DNA from: an uncultured Ruminiclostridium sp.
GTDB taxonomy: Bacteria; Bacillota; Clostridia; Oscillospirales; Ruminococcaceae
Direction: 5' to 3'
Length of the DNA stretch: 64,000 bases
NCBI GenBank assembly: GCA_934454635.1
Contig: CAKSFR010000010.1
Span: 1-64,000 of the forward strand
This document shows positions 1-8,896 of the stretch, piece after piece. How positions within the stretch are numbered: the stretch's first letter is position 1; each line of letters starts with the position of its first letter. The translations under genes and the position numbers were made by a program. The notes under the pieces were generated by a model that did not search any database, was not told the DNA's origin, and saw nothing but the letters and a program-made list of their open reading frames with translations.

Positions 1-31
1 TTCTTGCGTACTGCGCTTTTGTGATATTCAT
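1..31 (-). CDS. Possible start of a further operon gene, cut by the window edge
   Basis: An ATG on the minus strand opens a frame reading MNITKAQYAR, which runs off the left end of the window. It lies 12 bases downstream of the preceding stop codon, in the same direction as the defence operon. No strong ribosome binding site is visible in the A/T-rich gap. If the operon were a complete type III restriction-modification locus, a Res subunit could follow the methyltransferase in this direction, but ten residues cannot show that. Confidence 0.25.
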   Translation of the reverse strand, partial: MNITKAQYAR

Positions 32-43
32 GTATTTATTATA

Positions 44-544
44 TCATATTTTGACCTTAGCGTCAACATGCTCTAGTTTTAACATTTCGTATTCCAGGCA
101 TTTTATACAGAACTGTTCGTTTTTCATAAGTAATTTACGATGATAATCATCAAGTGAGTATTCTAAATGATTTTTATCACTACTTAGCAGTACATACCAC
201 ATTTGCTTATCAGCAAAATTTCTATGAATGATATTTTCACTGGGGTTTATTGTAGGCATTACAGTTTTAATAGCAAATATTATTGATACACAAAGAAAAA
301 GGAAGGAAACGGAAATCACAGAAACCAGTACAACAAACAAGCACATACAATTTTCATATGTTGATATTAATGAATTGGCTATTTCTCCTCTTACTTCGAT
401 TATTCCAGCAATTATTAAACCATATAAAGCAATTAAGACTCCCACTTTTGCATCGACAAGAGTAATCATTTGAGTTGCATTATCAATAGCTGATTGAACA
501 AACTCTTTGTGATAATCTTGAGGTGTATTACTTCTTTGTCTCAT
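44..544 (-). CDS. Small two-helix membrane protein, PycTM/DUF5706-like
   Basis: This 166-residue protein has two hydrophobic helices, at about residues 33-49 and 68-92. A cytosolic N-terminal helix contains the segment TLVDAKVGVLIAL just before the first helix, and a charged C-terminal tail of about 60 residues follows the second. The Asp-x-Lys entry into helix 1 and the overall plan resemble the PycTM/DUF5706 membrane effectors of cyclic-nucleotide (Pycsar/CBASS-type) defence systems, which disrupt the membrane when activated. That assignment rests on pattern similarity only. The gene starts 9 bp after the methyltransferase stop and is the last complete gene of the leftward operon. No cyclase is visible, although the window ends just downstream. 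It could instead be an unrelated small membrane protein. Confidence 0.6.
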   Translation of the reverse strand: MRQRSNTPQDYHKEFVQSAIDNATQMITLVDAKVGVLIALYGLIIAGIIEVRGEIANSLISTYENCMCLFVVLVSVISVSFLFLCVSIIFAIKTVMPTINPSENIIHRNFADKQMWYVLLSSDKNHLEYSLDDYHRKLLMKNEQFCIKCLEYEMLKLEHVDAKVKI

Positions 545-553
545 TTTTTTACC

Positions 554-2524
554 TCACACCGTAGTAAATGCATCTTCTTCAAGACCTGCCTGAATAAGAG
601 TAAGTTTAACATTAGCCTTTGTGCAGTCATCGGCAAAGCCCTCGTCCTTGAAGATAACCTTCCATGTTTCGGGAGCAAGTTCCTTATACATCTTCACCAT
701 ACCCTCAGCAACGGAAACGGTAATATTATCGTCAAGGCACATCATCAATGCGCCAAAACCGATTGAATACACTTTCTTTCCGTCAATTTCGGTAACATCA
801 ATCGGGTATGAAAGGTCAAGTCCCATTTTGAGCATAAACTCATATACAACGTCCTCTTCGGTTCTGTCGGGGACATAGTTGTTTATCATATCATCAAGAG
901 TAAGCTCAAGGTTATCAAAATCGGGATTCCATTTTTTCAGATTGGAGCTGTCGAGCTTAAATACCTTAAAACCTATATCGGGAACGGTTTTCGGCTGTTC
1001 ATCGATTTTAAGTTGTTCGTTACCGCTTTCAACTTCTTCCTTTATCTTTTCGCCTGCTCGTCTTATTCTTTCCTTGCCTATTTCGCAGATGTTCTTATAG
1101 CCTGCCTTGAAAGCCTCGGAATCCTCCTGTGTGGGTTCGGGGAGCTGAACACAGATAAAGCGTCTGTTTCCGCCGTCATCTGCATTTAACTGCATAACAG
1201 CGTGGGCGGTTGTGGCTGAACCGCTGAAAAAGTCAAGAATAATGTCATTGCAATCCGTTAGACTTATTTTTTGTAAGTATTTGATAAGTTTACTTGGCTT
1301 TGGGAAGGAAAAAGGTATGCCAAGGTTTTTTAGCTCTTCACTTCCATTTCGATTCAAATATCCCTCAAAAACATCCCGAGGAATATTTCCGCTTTCTTTT
1401 TTATCATTCAAATAGCTTTTAGTGTAAATATTCCATTTAGCTTTTTCACCATTTTGATTAAGCAAAGGTGATGTTTTGGTTTGTTTAAAAACAATATACT
1501 CTTTCTTCTCTAAGTATTTTGATTGTTCCCATCGCCATACACCATCACCATCATTAGGTAAAACTTTTTCACCATCTGTTTTTTCATTTGGAATAGTAGT
1601 TCCAGGTGGAACTACTAATTCTCCATCAGGACACTCAATGAAATAACGTTGATTAGGTCGAGTTTCAAGTGTGGATAAATAAAAAGCAATATCATCTCGA
1701 TAATACTCTCCTTGACGTGGACCATAAGTTTCTATTTTATTGAATTGGCTGTCATTAACAACATCATCTTGAAATTGCGGTAAATTTACAATATTTTTGG
1801 CATATACAATAATGTAATCTTTACTTGGAGCAAAATAATTTCCTCTAAAACTCGTTGTTTTAGCCATACGGGTGATACATCCAAGTATATTGTCTTCACC
1901 AAATATCTCATTACACAACTTTTGGAGATTATTTACTTCACTATCACCAATCGAAATAAATATAACACCGTCATCAGCAAGCAGATTTCTTGCAAGTCTT
2001 AAACGAGGGTACATCATATTAAGCCAGTCGGTGTGAAAACGTCCGCTTGCTTCTGTGTTTGTACTGATTTTTCTGCCCTCTTCGTCGGTCTGCCCTGTAA
2101 TAGCCTTGTAATTTTCAAGGCTGTCGTGATAATTATCGGGATAGACAAAATCCTTGCCCGTGTTGTAGGGTGGGTCTATATAAATCATCTTGATTTTGCC
2201 GTGATAGCTTTTCTGCAGTATTTTCAGAACTTCAAGGTTATCGCCCTCTATGTACAAGTTCTGGGTATCGTCCCAGTTTTTGCTTTCTTCCTTGCAGGGA
2301 CGGAGAGTGCCTGTTGAGGGTGTCTGCGAAAAGCGTAAAGCCCTGCCTTTGCCGTTCCATTTGAAGTTGTAGCGTTCCTTGTCATCGTCAACATATTCGC
2401 CCAGTATCTGACGGAGCATATCAAAGTCAATCTTCCCGTCACATTCCACCTCGGGGAACAGCTGACGGAGATTTTTTATGTTTTCTTCAAGTATATCAAG
2501 GGAATTTCCGTTAAGTTCAGGCAT
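554..2524 (-). CDS. Type III Mod-like DNA adenine-N6 methyltransferase
   Basis: This 656-residue DNA methyltransferase transfers a methyl group from S-adenosylmethionine to adenine. The catalytic motif DPPYNTG lies at about residues 117-123, and the AdoMet-binding motif FSGSATT at about 430-436. The order catalytic then cofactor marks the beta class, which includes type III Mod subunits. The variable stretch between them (about 200-400) is probably the target-recognition domain, and it is more A/T-rich than the flanks, as expected for swapped specificity domains. AGGAGG sits 9 bases before the ATG. The start overlaps the stop of the upstream gene by 8 bp, so translation is probably coupled. 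A classical Res subunit is not visible in the window. Confidence 0.88.
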   Translation of the reverse strand: MPELNGNSLDILEENIKNLRQLFPEVECDGKIDFDMLRQILGEYVDDDKERYNFKWNGKGRALRFSQTPSTGTLRPCKEESKNWDDTQNLYIEGDNLEVLKILQKSYHGKIKMIYIDPPYNTGKDFVYPDNYHDSLENYKAITGQTDEEGRKISTNTEASGRFHTDWLNMMYPRLRLARNLLADDGVIFISIGDSEVNNLQKLCNEIFGEDNILGCITRMAKTTSFRGNYFAPSKDYIIVYAKNIVNLPQFQDDVVNDSQFNKIETYGPRQGEYYRDDIAFYLSTLETRPNQRYFIECPDGELVVPPGTTIPNEKTDGEKVLPNDGDGVWRWEQSKYLEKKEYIVFKQTKTSPLLNQNGEKAKWNIYTKSYLNDKKESGNIPRDVFEGYLNRNGSEELKNLGIPFSFPKPSKLIKYLQKISLTDCNDIILDFFSGSATTAHAVMQLNADDGGNRRFICVQLPEPTQEDSEAFKAGYKNICEIGKERIRRAGEKIKEEVESGNEQLKIDEQPKTVPDIGFKVFKLDSSNLKKWNPDFDNLELTLDDMINNYVPDRTEEDVVYEFMLKMGLDLSYPIDVTEIDGKKVYSIGFGALMMCLDDNITVSVAEGMVKMYKELAPETWKVIFKDEGFADDCTKANVKLTLIQAGLEEDAFTTV

Positions 2525-3281
2525 TTTGGGTGTCCTCCTGTTTATTTATTTTTACAGTAAATCTTTTCGGCTCTTTAGCTTCATCTTTATATTTTAAAAA
2601 TTCGCCACTTTCAAAAGATGGTATTGCTTCTGCAAATTCTGAAATCTTTTTTAGATATTCACAATCCTCATCTATAATTACAACAGCATTTGATGAAGCG
2701 GTGTCAGTTTCGTATTTTGCCATAAATACGCTTGAATTAAAAGTAAAGTCAAAATCAGAAATCTCTTCTATTTCTAATGCTTCAAATGAGTAATAAATAT
2801 TCAATATGAATAACGTAGCTAATGCTCTTATTAATACATTTACATTGGCTTTGTGTAAAGCGTTAATACGATTGTGTTTTACTGCACAATAGGCACTATA
2901 GTAATTATTTTCATCATACGTTTTATATGCCATTGGAGCAAACTCGCTTCCTAAACCATTTGTGTTTGTAAAGTGCATATTTCTGGAAATTATTTTTACC
3001 TGTTTCGCTGAAAGATTCCATTTTTTATCAATAGCTTTTATGCCTGCTCCAATATCTTCAGGTTTTGCATTAAATTCACTGTTGTATAGTTCTAAAAATA
3101 AAGATTCTATCTGAATACTTATAGCAATTAGCAAATCGGCTATTTGATTTGAAAAAGTCCATATCTGATTATGTCCTGATTTGGTTGGTTCATCTGAAAA
3201 ATGAATATAATAAGATAAGTCTATAACGTCTGTTTCCAATTTTTTATAAACTGTCCAAAACATATTTGATTTATCAGGCAT
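2517..3281 (-). CDS. Unknown helical protein in the defence operon
   Basis: I do not recognise this 254-residue protein with confidence. It is predicted to be mostly helical. The segment YCAVKHNRINALHKAN near residue 137 recalls the polar helix of HEPN-like or DUF4145-like proteins found in defence islands, but the canonical R-x4-6-H motif is not clear. The N-terminal half contains WTFSNQIADLLIAISIQIE, an amphipathic helix. The gene begins 1 bp after the DUF4391 stop and overlaps the methyltransferase start by 8 bp, so it is tightly built into the operon. It could be a specificity, toxin or scaffold component; none of these is shown by sequence. Confidence 0.6.
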   Translation of the reverse strand: MPDKSNMFWTVYKKLETDVIDLSYYIHFSDEPTKSGHNQIWTFSNQIADLLIAISIQIESLFLELYNSEFNAKPEDIGAGIKAIDKKWNLSAKQVKIISRNMHFTNTNGLGSEFAPMAYKTYDENNYYSAYCAVKHNRINALHKANVNVLIRALATLFILNIYYSFEALEIEEISDFDFTFNSSVFMAKYETDTASSNAVVIIDEDCEYLKKISEFAEAIPSFESGEFLKYKDEAKEPKRFTVKINKQEDTQNA

Positions 3282-3282
3282 C

Positions 3283-3978
3283 TTACAACCTCTCTTTCTC
3301 CAGTTTCTTTATCTTCATATTGATTTCCATTTTCTTATTGAACTCGGTAGCCTTTTTAAGTTCCGCACGCAAAGCCGCAATCTGACTGTCAATTTCAGCG
3401 TTTCTGCGTAACAGCTCACGGGCTTCATCACCGCTTATTTCCTCATCGGTAAGCTTTTCGGCATTGAAAACCGCAATCGTATCAACAATATCCGAATACA
3501 TATCAAAGAAGTTAGTATAACGGAAATTGCTGATATTAAGCCTGTCCCATAAATTGCTGTCTGCGTCCTGCCATTCGGTGCATATAGGCTCTTCAAGGGT
3601 GATTTTATTGTTATCAGCAAGATTAAAACGCTGATGAGCAGTCCAGAGCTGATATTTGCCCTCAAAGCAGAATATCAGCATCATAGGATACGGAATAGCA
3701 CGCATTATAATTTCCGCAATACGCTTTATACCCTTGTTCTCGCTGAGAACTACTTCCATAACCTCGATTTCAAGGTACTCACGTTCTTCTGTGGTATATG
3801 CAGGAATGTTCATATTATCCTGATTAAGACAATAAATCCACGTTACCTTGTCGATAGAGTCAACGAACAAATCCTTATCGCCTTTGGAAAGAGCAGCGTT
3901 TTCATAGAACATCTTCTTGAAGACAGTACGGTTTATCTTACATTCATCGGGAATATTCAGTTTATCGTAAATATCCAT
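3283..3978 (-). CDS. DUF4391 family protein
   Basis: This 231-residue protein matches the DUF4391 family in length and layout. It has an N-terminal region starting with the KxxFY-type helix (KMFYENAAL), a central beta-rich part (YPMMLIFCFEGKYQLWTAHQRFN at about 97-119) and a C-terminal coiled coil (about 185-231) rich in Lys, Glu and Arg. The family is repeatedly found beside site-specific methyltransferases and SNF2-type helicases in restriction-like loci, and its biochemical role is not established. It lies 9 bp after the helicase stop and 1 bp before the next gene, which fits one polycistronic mRNA. Confidence 0.8.
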   Translation of the reverse strand: MDIYDKLNIPDECKINRTVFKKMFYENAALSKGDKDLFVDSIDKVTWIYCLNQDNMNIPAYTTEEREYLEIEVMEVVLSENKGIKRIAEIIMRAIPYPMMLIFCFEGKYQLWTAHQRFNLADNNKITLEEPICTEWQDADSNLWDRLNISNFRYTNFFDMYSDIVDTIAVFNAEKLTDEEISGDEARELLRRNAEIDSQIAALRAELKKATEFNKKMEINMKIKKLEKERL

Positions 3979-3987
3979 AACAGCTCC

Positions 3988-6900
3988 TTATCTTAACACA
4001 AGAAATGTTATAAGTTCAAAGTCCTCGACACCGTCAAAGAAAGAGGCCTGCATAGTAGTTCCGCCTCTGCTGAAAAGACTTGCCACACCGATTTCCTGCT
4101 TTCTGCCGATAAGCTCCTGAATTGCTGTTTCAAGCAGGTCGGAGTATTTTTTCATATCGTGACCGTCATCGGTTTCCTTGTTAAACTCGGCAACAAGCTC
4201 CTTGAGGACTTCGTTTTTGCCGCAGCAGAGCTTTTTATAATAATCGAGAATACGTTTTGCCTGCAAATATGAAAGCTTGACTTCGCCGTCCTCGGTTATA
4301 TATACAAGATAGAACGGGAACAGAGGATTCTGCTCTTTCGTCTGTTCCTTGCCCTGAAGCTGACGGAGTGTGAAAATTACGCCAGGCTTTACCGTATCAC
4401 GCAGGCTGTCATCTATATTCGTTACAGCGTAAAGGCCAGAAGGAGCATCGTTAAGCTGTTTACGGTGTGATTTCATATACTCCATAAGGTCTGTTTTTAA
4501 GTCATTGAAGGTAACATCGGTAATGGATATACCACCCGATATTTCTTCCAGGTCAACAACCTCAGTCTGAAGCTGCTCCAGCTGCTTTTTACGATATTCA
4601 AGGTCTTTCATTTCCTTGCTTTCGTTTTCTTCGATATAGTCTTCTTCGCCAGTGGCAGAAACATTCAACAGAACCATACGCCCCTTTACACGCTGTGCAA
4701 GATTTATGTATTCATCAAGTTCTTTCATAGCCCAGAAGTTCACAAGTTGAATTTCTGCATTTGAAGAACCAATACGGTCAATTCGTCCGAAACGCTGTAT
4801 AATACGGACAGGATTCCAGTGAATATCGTAGTTGATAAGATAATCGCAGTCCTGTAAATTCTGACCCTCGGAAATACAGTCTGTAGCAATAAGCACATCA
4901 ATTTCATCGTGCATCTCGGGATATATCTTTGCACATTCCTTTGATTTAGGCGAAAACAGCGTAAGGACAGTATTAAGGTCGGACATTCGTATACTACTTC
5001 TGTATTCACTACCCACAGGTAATGTAGAACGGTTATTGCCTGCACCTGTTACAATAGCAGAGTAAATCCCACGATTTTTCAGTTCCTCAGATAAACAGTC
5101 GTAAAGATAATTTGCCGTGTCTGCAAAGGCTGTAAATACAATAACCTTTTTGTTTCCTGTATTTATCGGGTTATCAATTTTATGATTGATTATTCGTTTT
5201 AGTTCAAGAAGCTTTGCATCGCGTTCAACTGTGATTTTTCTTGCATCATCAAGGATAAGCTGTAATTTTTCAGCATCATCAGATAAATGCTGACGCCATT
5301 TTACCAAGTCCATATCCTGAAGCAGAACTTTGACTTTGTTACCGAAAAGCATATTGTCGAGGTCGTTTTCATCAAGGTCAATATCCTCAATACTCATATT
5401 ATCGCCTATATCATACTGATTGTTGTCGATAATAGATATAGTATCTTTAATACGTCCGAGTATCTTTTCAATAGTTAAAGCAAAGGAGTATATGGAACTC
5501 TCCATTCTTTTAAGCAGTCCCACACGGATAAGTCCGATAAGGCTTGCTTCACGGTCTGCCTGCTTGAATACAGACTGTCCCGAACCTACCGACATATCGT
5601 ATTTACGCTCATATTCCGCACGCTTTTCGGGAAGAACATAAGAAATAGGTGAATACAGTCCTAAAGTCAGCTTCTTAATCTGCTTATTTACTTTTTCGAT
5701 AGGAGGGAATTCTCCAAGTGTATCAATATCAGCATAAACATTGTCAGGCTTTCTTCTTTCAGGAAATTTACCTATTTCAGATGAATCATAATACTTTTCG
5801 ATGTGCTTTCTTGAACGGGCTATGGTAAGAGTATCAAGAAGCTTGAAATAATCAACATTCATCATCTCAACAAAACTTTCCGTTGTACGCTTTGCATCAG
5901 GAAGTTCAGACCAACGATTAAATACCGTCTGTGCCTTTTTCAATACCTGTTCAATGCTTGCAATACCTACACCAGATAATGCTGTATCTTTTCCTTCAGT
6001 AATAAAGGCAATTTGATTCTTTATATCGTTCATACGATTATTTACAGGTGTAGCAGACAACATAAGCACCTTTGTTTTTACACCTGACTTAATAATTTCG
6101 TTCATCAGACGCTCATAACGTGTTACTCTGCCTTTGACTGGTGGATTATTTCTGAAATTATGGCTTTCATCAATTACAACAAGGTCGTAATTTCCCCAGT
6201 TTACAGTTTCAAGAGGAATATCACCCGTAAAGCCGCTTGTTCTGCTTAAATCGGTGTGGTTGAGAACATCGTAATTAAATCTGTCAGAAACAAAAATATT
6301 TCTCTTGTCATTTCTTGTATATACAGCCCAGTTATCGTGAAGCTTTTTAGGAGTAAGTACAAGAACACGGTCATTGCGAAGTTCGTAATATTTGATAATC
6401 GCAAGTGCAGTAAAGGTTTTACCAAGACCTACACTATCGGCAATGATACAGCCATTATATCTTTCGATTTTATCAATAGCACCGATAACACCATCACGCT
6501 GGAATTTATATAATTTATTCCAGATAAGAGTTTCTTTGATACCTGTTTTTGTCTTAACGATATTATCTTCGGTAAGCTCTCCGAGATATTCCCTGAATAC
6601 ATTATAAAGGGTTATAAAGTAAATAAATTCGGGAGTGTTCTCTTTATAAAGCACCTGCATATGTTCAAGAACCTTTTTCTTGACATCTTCCACAGCAGCA
6701 GAGTTATTCCAAAGTTCATCAAACATCTGTAAATATACAGATGTAAATTCGTTCCCATACATACAGGTATTAGAATCAATACGGTTTGACGGGGTAATTC
6801 CTAAACCGTCAGTTGTAAAGTCAACAGAACCGTTTATGCAAATACTATCATCGCCATTATCAATATGTATCAGACGAGGCTGGGCAGGGTTTTCTCTTTT

Positions 6901-7254
6901 CAATGACTTTATTTCAGCTTTTTTTAAAAGCCACTCCGCACATTCTTTGGCGATAGCAGACTGACGCATTTCGTTGCGAAGCTTCATTTCAAACTCGTTG
7001 CCAAAAATATTCTTTTCATTATGCTGGATATAAAATTCTCGCCGAACTTCATTATCTGATTTTACAAAAGACGGTTCTGTAAACAGAAATCTGAGTTTAT
7101 CAATTTTTGAAAGTTCCTTTTTAAGTTCAGCATATGCATATATTGTGAAATAAGCAGATATTACGGAAAGTTTAGAGCCTTTTATAACGCTTTCTCGGAG
7201 TTCGGTAACAACTTTTCCGTTTTTTTTGTTATCAATTATTTTTGGTGGTTTCAT
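3988..7254 (-). CDS. PLD-like domain fused to SNF2 (superfamily 2) helicase
   Basis: This 1088-residue protein is the first gene of the defence operon. Residues 1-200 look like a degenerate phospholipase D-type nuclease domain (INGSVDFTTDGLG near 140). The SF2 motor follows: Walker A in DSVGLGKTFTAL (about 270), the DEAH-like box IDESHNF (about 359), motif III LSATPVNNR (about 396), and C-terminal helicase motifs VFTAFADTANYL (about 705), ATDCISEGQNLQ and QRFGRIDRIG (about 790-830). Such proteins translocate on or remodel DNA, so here it probably drives recognition or cleavage of unmodified invader DNA. That is inference. It differs from a DISARM core because no drmA or drmB is nearby. Confidence 0.88.
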   Translation of the reverse strand: MKPPKIIDNKKNGKVVTELRESVIKGSKLSVISAYFTIYAYAELKKELSKIDKLRFLFTEPSFVKSDNEVRREFYIQHNEKNIFGNEFEMKLRNEMRQSAIAKECAEWLLKKAEIKSLKRENPAQPRLIHIDNGDDSICINGSVDFTTDGLGITPSNRIDSNTCMYGNEFTSVYLQMFDELWNNSAAVEDVKKKVLEHMQVLYKENTPEFIYFITLYNVFREYLGELTEDNIVKTKTGIKETLIWNKLYKFQRDGVIGAIDKIERYNGCIIADSVGLGKTFTALAIIKYYELRNDRVLVLTPKKLHDNWAVYTRNDKRNIFVSDRFNYDVLNHTDLSRTSGFTGDIPLETVNWGNYDLVVIDESHNFRNNPPVKGRVTRYERLMNEIIKSGVKTKVLMLSATPVNNRMNDIKNQIAFITEGKDTALSGVGIASIEQVLKKAQTVFNRWSELPDAKRTTESFVEMMNVDYFKLLDTLTIARSRKHIEKYYDSSEIGKFPERRKPDNVYADIDTLGEFPPIEKVNKQIKKLTLGLYSPISYVLPEKRAEYERKYDMSVGSGQSVFKQADREASLIGLIRVGLLKRMESSIYSFALTIEKILGRIKDTISIIDNNQYDIGDNMSIEDIDLDENDLDNMLFGNKVKVLLQDMDLVKWRQHLSDDAEKLQLILDDARKITVERDAKLLELKRIINHKIDNPINTGNKKVIVFTAFADTANYLYDCLSEELKNRGIYSAIVTGAGNNRSTLPVGSEYRSSIRMSDLNTVLTLFSPKSKECAKIYPEMHDEIDVLIATDCISEGQNLQDCDYLINYDIHWNPVRIIQRFGRIDRIGSSNAEIQLVNFWAMKELDEYINLAQRVKGRMVLLNVSATGEEDYIEENESKEMKDLEYRKKQLEQLQTEVVDLEEISGGISITDVTFNDLKTDLMEYMKSHRKQLNDAPSGLYAVTNIDDSLRDTVKPGVIFTLRQLQGKEQTKEQNPLFPFYLVYITEDGEVKLSYLQAKRILDYYKKLCCGKNEVLKELVAEFNKETDDGHDMKKYSDLLETAIQELIGRKQEIGVASLFSRGGTTMQASFFDGVEDFELITFLVLR

Positions 7255-7329
7255 ATTATTCCTCTTATAAAACGTTAATAGCTACCCTCCATCCTTGACA
7301 CACAGGCGGAGATAACTCAACCGCATTTC

Positions 7330-7351
7330 ATTACATACCCACAGCCATAAG
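7330..7351. other. Perfect hairpin resembling an IS200/IS605-type end
   Basis: CCCACAGC and GCTGTGGG form a perfect 8-bp stem around a CATAA loop, in the leader between the operon promoter and the helicase start. Short perfect hairpins of this kind lie near the ends of IS200/IS605 elements, but no transposase is present. It could equally be a leader-RNA structure. Confidence 0.35.
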
Positions 7352-7414
7352 CTGTGGGAACTGACCCGTTCACAATGAGTCGGCATTTAAAAATGTGTAT
7401 AACAATTCAATTTT

Positions 7415-7443
7415 ATTATACCACAGAATTTGTCGGATTACAA
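7415..7443 (-). promoter_or_regulatory. Sigma-A promoter of the defence operon
   Basis: On the minus strand a -10 TATAAT (7415-7420) is preceded after 17 bases by a -35 TTGTAA (7438-7443). It lies about 160 bp upstream of the helicase start and points into it. Confidence 0.6.
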
Positions 7444-7566
7444 TATCTGAACGGGTTTTACAGGAAATTTTGTTAAGAGGCAATCTGTGGATTTATAAGG
7501 CTTTGCAATCGATTATCCTCTTATATGACATTACCCTTACCACACAACCGAATAAAACAGTCGTTT

Positions 7567-7614
7567 AAGCACCGAGAAGGTACAGTAAATCTGTATCGGA
7601 ACGGTGCTTTTTTA
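7567..7614 (+). terminator. Rho-independent terminator-like hairpin at the edge of the repeat array
   Basis: AGCACCG pairs with CGGTGCT, with a second stem (TACAG/CTGTA) inside, followed by a run of six T. The orientation would stop rightward transcription heading into the repeat array. No rightward gene precedes it, so the transcript it ends is unknown; a small RNA is possible. Confidence 0.45.
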
Positions 7615-7623
7615 TGCACTGAG

Positions 7624-8568
7624 GGTTGCCACCCTGCAATTTTTTCGGCTTATAAAAGTGAGGGGATAATTTTAAGGTTGCCACCAACCTTATTTTTTAC
7701 CTTTAAAAGTAGAGGGATTTTCAGCGATGGATAAAATAATTTGGCTCAACCCTCTGATTTTTCGGCTTGAATATTAGAGGGACATTTACATTGAAACGAT
7801 GAATGTAAGAAAAAACACCGATTTTCAAAAAAATATGGCTCAATCTCTTGATTTTTTACTGTTAATAGTAGAGGACATTATAAAAATTCTCGCTTATCCA
7901 AAGAAAATATACGATATTTTCGCCCTGAAGATTGCATTGCCAGTCCTGTTTTTTACTGTATATAGTAGAGGAATTTTCAGCGATGGGTAAAATAATTTGG
8001 CTCAACCCTCTGATTTTCCACTTTTAAAAGTAGAGAGGTAAATTCCTGTGAATGTGAAAGTTTGGTGAAACTTTTTGAAAACAGGTTATAAAAACGGCTT
8101 AAAAATGGCAATGAGTGAAGGAATTAAAATTATTTTCGCCCACCGAGTTGTAAATTTACTGTAAATATTAGAAAGTTTTTTCGCACACCCACCCGATTTT
8201 TTACCTTTAAAAGTGGAAGATAAATTTATGGTTGCCACCCCCAGAAATTTTTACTGTATATATTAGAAGATTCTTTTCGTACACCTGCCCATTTCTTCGG
8301 CTTGAATATTAGGGGAATATTAAAAGCGACATTACAGGTAGGGCGTGAAACACGACTCACCGCATTTGGTACACTTGCCCGATTTTTCGGCTTATATATT
8401 AGAGGAGCGTTTACAGTTCACGACCAATTTGATGAAAATAAAAATTCCATAACGATTCGTGACTGAAATAAAGGGATGATTTCGTACACCGATATGTAAA
8501 CTTATTGTAAATATCAGAAAGTTTTTCGTCCACCCTGCGATTTTTTCGGCGTATAAAAGTAGGGGGTC
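7624..8568 (+). repeat. Array of about 13 degenerate ~45-bp repeats upstream of the defence operon
   Basis: The recurring unit has three parts: a CACC/CAACC block (GGTTGCCACC, TTGGCTCAACC or TTCGTACACC), a T-rich stretch, and a partly palindromic core of the type TTTACTGTATATAGTAGAGG or TTCGGCTTATAAAAGTAGGGG. The blocks begin near 7624, 7677, 7741, 7836, 7936, 7996, 8134, 8180, 8230, 8277, 8367, 8481 and 8526. Spacing is therefore about 45-64 bp or roughly twice that. Cores fall into two subtypes (TTTACY and TTCGGC). The segment around 7716-7770 is repeated nearly exactly at 7971-8025. The array has no convincing coding sequence. It is too degenerate and unevenly spaced for a CRISPR. Confidence 0.8.
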
Positions 8569-8580
8569 TTAAAAAAGATT

Positions 8581-8896
8581 GCATAAAGTCAAACTGAGTA
8601 TAAAAACGCAGATTTCCTCTGTTTTAACGCTCTGTTCATCATAAGAGTGGAATTATACTGCCTTTCCTTTAGAACAGTCTTATGAGAAAGCGAAATGCCG
8701 TTTTTCTTCCCGAAAACGCACAGCAATTCCGAATGATAGCTATAATGTAGCCGAATACATCAACCTATACGGAAATTCCCCATACGGGCAATACCCAAGC
8801 AGATAATATCGGGCCAATAAAGTAAAGAGTAATTAAGTAATGGTCGCTGTTCCTGAACGAGTGTAACCGTATCACCTGCAACGATTTGTGTAGGAA
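8581..8896. other. Gene-free stretch between repeat array and relaxase remnant
   Basis: I see no open frame, strong promoter or clear repeat here. It is probably decayed mobile-element DNA, given the relaxase fragment that follows. Confidence 0.4.

Noticed and set aside
44..7254. DISARM system
   Set aside because: A SNF2 helicase, a PLD-like domain and an adenine methylase are present, but drmA and drmB are not.
7330..7351. Complete IS200/IS605 insertion
   Set aside because: Only one hairpin is present; no transposase, TnpB or second end could be found.
7799..7990. 63-residue frame within the repeat array
   Set aside because: Its end repeats that of another frame (SRGIFSDG) only because the DNA is repeated; it has no ribosome binding site.
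7624..8568. CRISPR array
   Set aside because: Units are too diverged, spacing varies from 45 to 138 bp, and no cas gene is present.
7624..8568. ToxIN-type RNA antitoxin repeats
   Set aside because: No toxN-like gene follows, and the repeats are more numerous and less uniform than known ToxI arrays. It remains only a loose idea.
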